This document shows positions 58,695 through 64,000 of a stretch of DNA of 64,000 nt, piece after piece; position 1 is the first letter of the stretch; each line of letters opens with the position of its first letter. A program made the translations under genes and the position numbers. Source of the DNA: Bradyrhizobium sp. CIAT3101 (GTDB taxonomy: Bacteria; Pseudomonadota; Alphaproteobacteria; Rhizobiales; Xanthobacteraceae); contig NZ_CP121634.1 of NCBI RefSeq assembly GCF_029714945.1, positions 2,997,001 through 3,061,000 of the forward strand. Direction: 5' to 3'. The notes beneath the pieces were generated by a model. It searched no databases. It saw only the letters and a list, made by a program, of their open reading frames with translations, and was not told the origin of the DNA.

Positions 58695-60389
58695 GTGAAT
58701 GCGATGCGCGACCGCTCCGCCGATAGCTTCAGGCAGCATCTCCTGGAAAAATATTCACTGCCGCCGCGAGCGCATGTTCGTGTCGAGCGGTCAGCCAATC
58801 CGGCGCAGACGCATCCACTGCGAGAATTTTGGGAGACCACAGATCTGTCGGCGGCGGAATTCGCCGACGAACTGTCCGATTATTTTGCCCTGCCGCGGAT
58901 GAGCCTTCCGCAACTGCTTACGACCACGCCCAGCCTTGAAGGTTTTTCGCGGCGATTTTTACGCGAATCCACCATCTTTCCCTTTGGCGCGCCGGATGGT
59001 GGATTTCGCTTGGCTGTTGCCGATCCCTCCGACACGGCGGCCATTCGTGCCGCCGAAATCGTGTTCGGAACGCCGGTCGATGTCGTCGTAGCGTCATATG
59101 AGGACATTACGACGGTCCTGGACCAGCGAACCGATGCTGACGATGCGAATGCAGACCAAAGCACCGGCCGCGCGGGGCAGTCCGACGACGACATCGAGAG
59201 CCTGCGCGATCTCGCCAGCGGTGCGCCTGTGGTGCGCGCGCTCAACGATCTGCTGGAGCGCGCGGTCGATCTGCGTGCCAGCGATATCCATGTCGAGCCG
59301 TTCCGGGCTGGTCTCGTAGTGCGCATGCGCGTCGACGGCCTGCTGCGCCCGCTGCCGTCACCGCATGGCATCCCGCCGCAGGCGCTGATCTCGCGCATCA
59401 AGATTCTCGCAAGCCTCAATATCGCTGAGCGGCGTTTGCCGCAGGACGGCGCGGCGCGCGTCCGCGTCGGACGTAGCGAGCTCGACGTACGTGTCGCCAC
59501 CATGCCGACGCAACATGGCGAGAGTGCCGTCATCCGCCTGTTGCCGCGGGATCGCGGCCTGCTCGAGATGAGCAAGCTCGGTCTGCGGACCCGCGACGAG
59601 AGCGTGATGACGCGCCTGCTCGCGATGCCGCACGGCATGATCGTGGTCACGGGTCCGACCGGCAGCGGCAAGACCACCACGCTTGCGACCATGCTGTCGA
59701 TCCTCAACGAGCCGACGCGCAAGATCCTCACCATCGAGGATCCCGTCGAGTACGAGATCCCCGGCATCAACCAGTCCCAGGTGAAGCCGTCGATCGGCCT
59801 GACCTTCGCTGCCGCCATGCGCTCCTTCGTGCGCCAGGACCCCGACGTGATCATGGTCGGCGAGGTCCGCGACGCCGAGACCGCGCATATCGCGATCCAT
59901 GCCGCGCTCACCGGCCATCTCGTGCTGACGACGCTGCACACCGAGACCGCGGCTGCGGCCGTGCCGCGCCTGATCGATCTCGGCATCGAGGGTTTCCTGC
60001 TCAAGTCGACGCTGCGCGCGGTGGTGGCGCAGCGACTGGTGCGTATGCTGTGCGACCGTTGCAAAGTGCCGCACGCGCTGACCGAGGCCGATCTCGCCAA
60101 GGACCCGCGCTTTGCCGTGATCGGCTTCAAGTGCGGTGAGGTCGTGCACGAGGCCGGCGGCTGCGAGCGCTGCGGCGGTACCGGCTATCGCGGCCGCAAC
60201 GGCGTGTTCGAGATCCTCGAGATGTCCGACGAGGTCCGTGCGCTGATCGGGCCGCAGACCGACTCCCACTCCATCGATGCCGCCGCGATGCGGGGCGGCA
60301 TGACGACGATGCTCGAGGATGCCGTCGCAAAATGCCGCTCGGGGCTGACGACGGTGCCCGAGGTCTTCCGCGTCACCACGGTGCGCTAA
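58695..60389 (+). CDS. gspE: Type II secretion system ATPase GspE
   Basis: A 564-residue secretion ATPase. The N-terminal part binds GspL; the C-terminal part has the Walker A motif GPTGSGKTT (from residue 320), Asp box LTIEDPVEYEI, Walker B VGEVRDAETA and His box TGHLVLTTLHT. A zinc-binding four-cysteine module follows (CDRC, then CERCGGTGYRG). The GTG at 58695 has AAGG eight bases upstream; ATG 58704 is possible. The protein powers pseudopilus assembly at the cytoplasmic face. It opens the rightward gsp operon. Confidence 0.95.
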   Translation: MNAMRDRSADSFRQHLLEKYSLPPRAHVRVERSANPAQTHPLREFWETTDLSAAEFADELSDYFALPRMSLPQLLTTTPSLEGFSRRFLRESTIFPFGAPDGGFRLAVADPSDTAAIRAAEIVFGTPVDVVVASYEDITTVLDQRTDADDANADQSTGRAGQSDDDIESLRDLASGAPVVRALNDLLERAVDLRASDIHVEPFRAGLVVRMRVDGLLRPLPSPHGIPPQALISRIKILASLNIAERRLPQDGAARVRVGRSELDVRVATMPTQHGESAVIRLLPRDRGLLEMSKLGLRTRDESVMTRLLAMPHGMIVVTGPTGSGKTTTLATMLSILNEPTRKILTIEDPVEYEIPGINQSQVKPSIGLTFAAAMRSFVRQDPDVIMVGEVRDAETAHIAIHAALTGHLVLTTLHTETAAAAVPRLIDLGIEGFLLKSTLRAVVAQRLVRMLCDRCKVPHALTEADLAKDPRFAVIGFKCGEVVHEAGGCERCGGTGYRGRNGVFEILEMSDEVRALIGPQTDSHSIDAAAMRGGMTTMLEDAVAKCRSGLTTVPEVFRVTTVR

Positions 60390-60444
60390 CATCCAAATGT
60401 CTTGACGTCCAAGTGTCTCAGAGAATGCAGGTGTCCTAGAAACC

Positions 60445-61656
60445 ATGCCGAATTTTCGCTACCGCGCGCTCAATGCCAACGGCGAACTGGTTTCCGGCGC
60501 GATCGCCGCGCCGGCGCCGGGCGACGTGGCGCAGCGGATCGAACGGCTCGGCCTGGTGCTGGTCGACAACGTCACGCCGGAGGAGGGCGGCGCGGCGCGT
60601 GGCGCGCTCAGCCTCTTCAACAGGCCGACGGCCGAGGACGTCACCATCTTCACCCGCGACCTCGCGCTGCTGCTGCGCGCCGGCGCCCGCATCAATGACG
60701 GGCTCGAGCTGCTCGCCGCCGATCCGGATTTCGGACGGCTGAGATCCGTCGTCGCCGACATCCGGGCGCGCGTCGTTTCCGGCGAGAGCTTCGGCGAGGC
60801 ACTGGCGCGGCATGAGGGACTGTTTCCGCCGATGTACATCGCGCTGGTGCGGGTCGGCGAGGCGTCGGGATCGCTGGATCAGGTGCTGGAGGTGCTGGCC
60901 GGCGAACGCGCGCGCGGCGAGGCGCTGAAGCGGCGTCTGACGGATGCGATCCGCTATCCGATCTTCGTGCTCGGCGCGGCCGGTTGCGTGCTGCTGTTCT
61001 TCCTGACATTCGTGCTGCCGCAGTTCGCCAGCGTCTTGCAGGATTTCGGTGCCAAGGTCGATCCGATCGTCGGCGTGTTCCTGAACATCTCGACGTTCTT
61101 GCGCGGCAATTCCGATGCGGTATTGGCCGGGCTTGCGACCATTGTCACGGCGACGTGGCTCGTGTTGCGGCAGGAGCGTGTCCGCCGCGGACTGACCAAT
61201 GCGATCGTGCGGCTGCCGGCGATCCGCAACGTGATGGGCGCCTACCGCACGGCGCTGTTCTGCCGCAATCTCGGCCTGCTGCTCGGCAGCGGCGTCAACC
61301 TCACCACAACGCTGCGCATCCTCGTCGACATGATGGCGACCACCGGATCGTCCGGGGTCTGGAGCGATGCTGCCGACCGTGTCCGCCATGGCTCAAAACT
61401 CTCCGATGCGCTCGCCGAGACCGAGGCGTTGCCGCCCATGGCGGTGCGCATGTTGAGATTGGGCGACGAGACCGGGCAATTGCCGATGCTGTCGGGCCGG
61501 GTCGCCGAATTCTACGAGGCGAAGCTGCAACGCACGCTCGACCGCGCCGTCGGCATTGCCGGACCTGCGGCGATCATCGCGATCTCGCTCGTCGTCGGCG
61601 GCCTGATCACATCGGTGATGACGGCGCTGATGTCGGTGAGCCAGATTGTCGGTTAG
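60445..61656 (+). CDS. gspF: Type II secretion system inner-membrane protein GspF
   Basis: A 403-residue platform protein with two repeated cytoplasmic GspF domains (about 70-190 and 270-395) and three membrane spans. Signatures are FTRDLALLLRAGARINDGLELL and AVRMLRLGDETGQLPMLSGRVAEFYE. The N-terminal PNFRYRALNANGELVSG is classic. GspF links the ATPase to pseudopilin assembly. Length and order of domains are normal; it begins 55 bases after gspE. Confidence 0.95.
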   Translation: MPNFRYRALNANGELVSGAIAAPAPGDVAQRIERLGLVLVDNVTPEEGGAARGALSLFNRPTAEDVTIFTRDLALLLRAGARINDGLELLAADPDFGRLRSVVADIRARVVSGESFGEALARHEGLFPPMYIALVRVGEASGSLDQVLEVLAGERARGEALKRRLTDAIRYPIFVLGAAGCVLLFFLTFVLPQFASVLQDFGAKVDPIVGVFLNISTFLRGNSDAVLAGLATIVTATWLVLRQERVRRGLTNAIVRLPAIRNVMGAYRTALFCRNLGLLLGSGVNLTTTLRILVDMMATTGSSGVWSDAADRVRHGSKLSDALAETEALPPMAVRMLRLGDETGQLPMLSGRVAEFYEAKLQRTLDRAVGIAGPAAIIAISLVVGGLITSVMTALMSVSQIVG

Positions 61657-61681
61657 GCGGATGTAATGGGAGGGGCATGAA

Positions 61682-62137
61682 GTGACCAGATATCCATCGT
61701 CAAGGCGACGCCGGCGGCGCGTCGCCTGCGGAGAGGCCGGCTTCACCCTGGTCGAAATGCTCGTCGTCATCACCATCATCGGCATGATCATGGCGCTGGT
61801 CGGTCCGCGGGTGCTGAACTATCTCAGCGAGTCCAAGGCCAAGGCGGCGAAAATCCAGATCGAGAGTTTCTCCAGCGCGCTCGATCTCTATTATCTCGAT
61901 CTCGGCCGCTATCCGACGTCGAACGAGGGTCTCGCCGGGCTGACGCGCAGCAACAACCAGGCCGGTTGGAACGGGCCTTATTTGCGTGGCGGTGTGGTGC
62001 CCAACGATCCCTGGGGCCACGTCTATGTTTATCGTTCACCGGGCGCGAGCGCTCCCTACGAGATCATCTCGCTCGGATCAGACGGTCAGGAAGGCGGCAG
62101 TGGAACGGCGTCCGACATTGTCAGCGGCGCGCGCTAA
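61682..62137 (+). CDS. gspG: Type II secretion system major pseudopilin GspG
   Basis: A 151-residue prepilin. The leader is 19 residues, strongly basic (SRRRRRRVACGEAG), and the cleavage site is AG/FTLVEMLVVITIIGMI with the conserved Glu at +5. The C-terminal half carries the GspG calcium-loop region (LDLGRYPTSNEGLAGL, NGPYLRGGVVPNDPWG, ISLGSDGQEGG). GTG 61682 follows GGGAGGGG; an ATG four bases earlier only encodes two codons. Its product is the main subunit of the periplasmic pseudopilus. Confidence 0.95.
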   Translation: MTRYPSSRRRRRRVACGEAGFTLVEMLVVITIIGMIMALVGPRVLNYLSESKAKAAKIQIESFSSALDLYYLDLGRYPTSNEGLAGLTRSNNQAGWNGPYLRGGVVPNDPWGHVYVYRSPGASAPYEIISLGSDGQEGGSGTASDIVSGAR

Positions 62138-62156
62138 GCCGATTGGCGAGGGGCCG

Positions 62157-62654
62157 GTGCTCGGCGCGCAAGCCTTCCATGCGCAAGCCTTCGACGCGCG
62201 GGCCGTCGATGCCGAAGGCTTCGCGCTGATCGAGATCCTGTGCGTGCTCGCGATCATCGGCCTGCTCGCGGCGATCATCCTTCCCGCGATCCCGCGTTCG
62301 ACGACGCGGGCGAAGCTCGAGAGTTACGCGGTCGAGACCGCGGCGCTGCTGAAATCCGATCGCAACAGCGCGCTGCGCCGTCAGGTCAGGGTCGCGACCC
62401 TGGTCGACGCCGAGGCGCGCGCCATCCGTTCCGGCGTCACCGGACAGATCATCCGCCTGCCGCGCGACGTGGTCGTGCAGGCGACGCTGGCCGCGCGCTG
62501 CGCCGATCGTGCCACCGGGCGGTCGATCGATTTCTTTCCGTCGGGCATGTCGTGCGGCGGGACGATCGCGCTGGCGCGGCCCGGCATGGGTTACGAGGTG
62601 CGCGTCAACTGGCTGACCGGAGGCGTCGAGATTGTCCCGCAGAAGCTGCTCTGA
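62157..62654 (+). CDS. gspH: Type II secretion system minor pseudopilin GspH
   Basis: A 165-residue minor pseudopilin. After processing at EG/FALIEILCVLAIIGLLAAII it keeps the Glu at +5, followed by a short beta-rich domain (VVVQATLAARC, RSIDFFPSGMSCGG). The 21-residue leader (GAQAFHAQAFDARAVDAEG) is nearly free of basic residues and is encoded by short direct repeats. GTG 62157 has GAGG five bases before it; TTG 62118, overlapping gspG, would add Arg and Lys but lacks a ribosome-binding site. The identity as GspH rather than GspI follows from order and from the C-terminal domain. Confidence 0.87.
   Translation: MLGAQAFHAQAFDARAVDAEGFALIEILCVLAIIGLLAAIILPAIPRSTTRAKLESYAVETAALLKSDRNSALRRQVRVATLVDAEARAIRSGVTGQIIRLPRDVVVQATLAARCADRATGRSIDFFPSGMSCGGTIALARPGMGYEVRVNWLTGGVEIVPQKLL
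62167..62193 (+). repeat. Direct 12-bp repeats in the gspH leader
   Basis: GCGCAAGCCTTC occurs at 62167-62178 and again at 62182-62193, followed by degenerate copies up to the FALIE codons. They encode the repeated Ala-Gln-Ala-Phe of the leader. Confidence 0.7.
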
Positions 62655-63030
62655 CGGCGCCGCCGGCTTCACGCTGATCGAGGCACTGGTCGCGCTTGCG
62701 ATCATCGTCATCGTGCTGGGAACCATCGGCTCGGTCATATCGGTCACGACCAAGGGCACGCGCTCGATCGACCAGCATCTGGCGCTGGCCGGCACGGCCG
62801 AGACCTTGCTTGCGGATTTGCCGGCGCGCGGACTGCTGAAACCCGGCCGGCAGAGCGGCCAGCTCGCCGGCAGCCGCTGGCGCGTCGATATCGCGCCGAT
62901 GAATGTGGCCGGCGGCAATCCCGCCACCGATCGCTTCGTGCCGCTGGCGGTCAATTTGCGCCTCCAGCGCCCCGACGGCAGCACGATCCAGGTCACGACG
63001 GTGAAGCTGGTGCCGAGGTCCACGCAATGA
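62632..63030 (+). CDS. gspI: Type II secretion system minor pseudopilin GspI
   Basis: A 132-residue minor pseudopilin. The leader is short (SRRSCSDGAAG), cleaved before FTLIEALVALAIIVIVLG, with the Glu at +5. The C-terminal domain is small (LAGSRWRVDIAPM). TTG 62632 overlaps the end of gspH by 23 bases in another frame. Its stop overlaps the ATG of gspJ. GspI nucleates the GspI-J-K tip complex of the pseudopilus. Confidence 0.9.
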   Translation: MSRRSCSDGAAGFTLIEALVALAIIVIVLGTIGSVISVTTKGTRSIDQHLALAGTAETLLADLPARGLLKPGRQSGQLAGSRWRVDIAPMNVAGGNPATDRFVPLAVNLRLQRPDGSTIQVTTVKLVPRSTQ

Positions 63031-63746
63031 CCCGCGCAACGAAACGCCTCTGCCGCGCGCTCGCTTCCGAGGCGGGTTTCACGCTGCTCGAAGTGCTGCT
63101 GGCGACGCTGCTGATGACGGTGATCCTGGCCGCGCTGGCGACTGTGACGGCACAGTGGCTGCCGAACTGGAATCGCGGCATCGCGCGGGTGCAGCGCGCG
63201 GAGCGCCTCGCCACCGGGCTCGACCGCATCGTCGCCGATCTCTCCGTCGCCGAGCAGATGACCGTGAACGGCGACGCCAAGGTGCCGCTGTTCGACGGCG
63301 CCGAATTGTCGGTGACCTTCCTGCGCACCGCGCTCGGCCCGAGCGCGCGCCCGGGCCTGGAATTCATCCGCCTGATCGAGAAGGCCGACGCGCAGGGGCT
63401 GGCGCTGGTGCGCGAGCGCGCGCCGTTCCAGCCGATGCCGACCGACGGGCAGATCCGTTTCGCCGATCAGGTGGTGCTGATCCGCGCGCCGTTCCGCGTC
63501 AGCTTCGCCTATGCCGGGCACGATCGGCAGTGGCAGCCGACCTGGCACGGTCAGTCGCAACTGCCGGATCGCATCCGCATCACGGTGCGCGACGGCGCCA
63601 ACGGTCAGGTGCTGGCGGTTTCGGCCGCCGTGTTGCCGCACATCAACGCGCCGGCCGAATGCGCGCGCGCCAAGAATCCGACGACCTGTGTCACGGCGGG
63701 CCCGACGCCGCAACAGGCGGAGAAGAAAGAGGAGCAGCAGCTGTGA
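63027..63746 (+). CDS. gspJ: Type II secretion system minor pseudopilin GspJ
   Basis: A 239-residue minor pseudopilin. The leader TRATKRLCRALASEAG is basic, followed by FTLLEVLLATLLMTVILAAL with Glu at +5. The later beta-rich domain contains LSVTFLRTALGPSARPGLEFIRL and VVLIRAPFRVSFAYAG. It ends in a charged tail (QAEKKEEQQL). ATGA overlap with gspI and GTGA overlap with gspK show tight coupling. Confidence 0.9.
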   Translation: MTRATKRLCRALASEAGFTLLEVLLATLLMTVILAALATVTAQWLPNWNRGIARVQRAERLATGLDRIVADLSVAEQMTVNGDAKVPLFDGAELSVTFLRTALGPSARPGLEFIRLIEKADAQGLALVRERAPFQPMPTDGQIRFADQVVLIRAPFRVSFAYAGHDRQWQPTWHGQSQLPDRIRITVRDGANGQVLAVSAAVLPHINAPAECARAKNPTTCVTAGPTPQQAEKKEEQQL

Positions 63747-64000
63747 GCGGCGCCGCGGATGATCGGGACGCGCTGCGCCAGCGAACACCTGGCTCGCGGA
63801 CGCTTGGTCGGAGAACACTTGGCTGGAGAACGCTTGGTCAAACAACAGTCGGCGAAAGACCACTCGGCGACGACCGCGGCTTCATCGTCATCGTGGTGCT
63901 CTGGATGCTGGCTGCGCTCGCCACGCTCGCGCTGGTCTATCTGACCTATGTGACCAACACCGCGGTCACCGTCGCCGTCAACACCGACCGTTTGCAGGCC
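63743..64000 (+). CDS. gspK: Type II secretion system minor pseudopilin GspK, 5' part
   Basis: The first 86 residues of GspK; the frame runs off the window. GTG 63743 overlaps the gspJ stop (GTGA). After an unusual 46-residue leader, the mature start is DDRG/FIVIVVLWMLAALATLALVYLTYV, without the +5 Glu, as normal for GspK. The leader consists of five-residue units such as RTLGR, RTLGW and RTLGQ, encoded by 15-bp tandem DNA repeats. The gene's place after gspJ and the LW motif in the helix support the call. Confidence 0.85.
   Translation, partial: MSGAADDRDALRQRTPGSRTLGRRTLGWRTLGQTTVGERPLGDDRGFIVIVVLWMLAALATLALVYLTYVTNTAVTVAVNTDRLQA
63780..63839 (+). repeat. Tandem 15-bp repeats in the gspK leader
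   Basis: Four successive 15-base units of the pattern (RR)AACRCYTGGYY: with AACACCTGGCT, GACGCTTGGTC, AACACTTGGCT and AACGCTTGGTC cores. They encode RTPGS, RTLGR, RTLGW and RTLGQ; two more decayed units follow (TTVGE, RPLGD). Confidence 0.8.

Noticed and set aside
62121..63863. A 580-residue minus-strand frame opposite gspH-K
   Set aside because: Antisense to four coupled pseudopilin genes; the N-terminal repeats are only the complement of the gspK leader repeats.

Overview
The window looks like chromosome of a high-GC alphaproteobacterium, most likely Bradyrhizobium or a close relative (Nitrobacteraceae). This is inferred from the base composition, the mix of TRAP, tripartite tricarboxylate and CoA-thioester catabolic genes, GTG/TTG starts, and short interspersed palindromic repeats of a kind familiar from Bradyrhizobium. 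No database comparison was possible. I saw no rRNA, tRNA, CRISPR array, insertion sequence or phage.

Region 1 (1-20165) is catabolic. A TRAP uptake system (end of dctP, then dctQM) and a short-chain dehydrogenase run rightwards. They face a leftward block with an orphan Bug-type binding protein, a two-subunit molybdenum hydroxylase (2Fe-2S and molybdopterin subunits) and a ModA-like protein with no signal peptide; the last three genes overlap or abut. A bis-MGD molybdenum oxidoreductase and an enoyl-CoA hydratase follow on the plus strand. Then come a leftward GlcG-like protein and FAD/Fe-S dehydrogenase, a GntR/FCD regulator, and a divergent run of two paralogous class V aminotransferases around an MFS carrier, ending in a second enoyl-CoA hydratase-like protein. 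A perfect 8-bp inverted repeat lies between regulator and aminotransferase.

Region 2 (20166-28095) holds a 1307-residue secreted protein of VCBS/cadherin-like repeats with a C-terminal RTX signal, then a complete TctCBA uptake system separated internally by a two-hairpin repetitive element.

Region 3 (28229-54784) is mainly surface-glycan biosynthesis: a YdcF protein, RmlD-like reductase, sugar C-methyltransferase, WecB/FnlC-like epimerase, glycosyltransferases, large membrane proteins, methyltransferases, a NeuD-like acyltransferase, WbqC and an acyltransferase-3/SGNH protein. Its most unusual part is a leftward five-gene set (46295-50504): ArnC-like glycosyltransferase, methyltransferase, two Fe(II)/2-oxoglutarate-type oxygenases and another methyltransferase. 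Embedded are a CoA transferase, a serralysin-like metalloprotease with four exact-length 360-bp repeats, and a secreted beta-helix protein.

Region 4 (54874-64000) has a Sel1 protein and a type II secretion locus: gspD and a short prepilin peptidase leftwards, gspEFGHIJK rightwards, with gspK cut by the window end. A well-formed promoter lies upstream of gspD and argues for a later gspD start. The leaders of gspH and gspK are built from short tandem DNA repeats, which I regard as one of the more novel observations.
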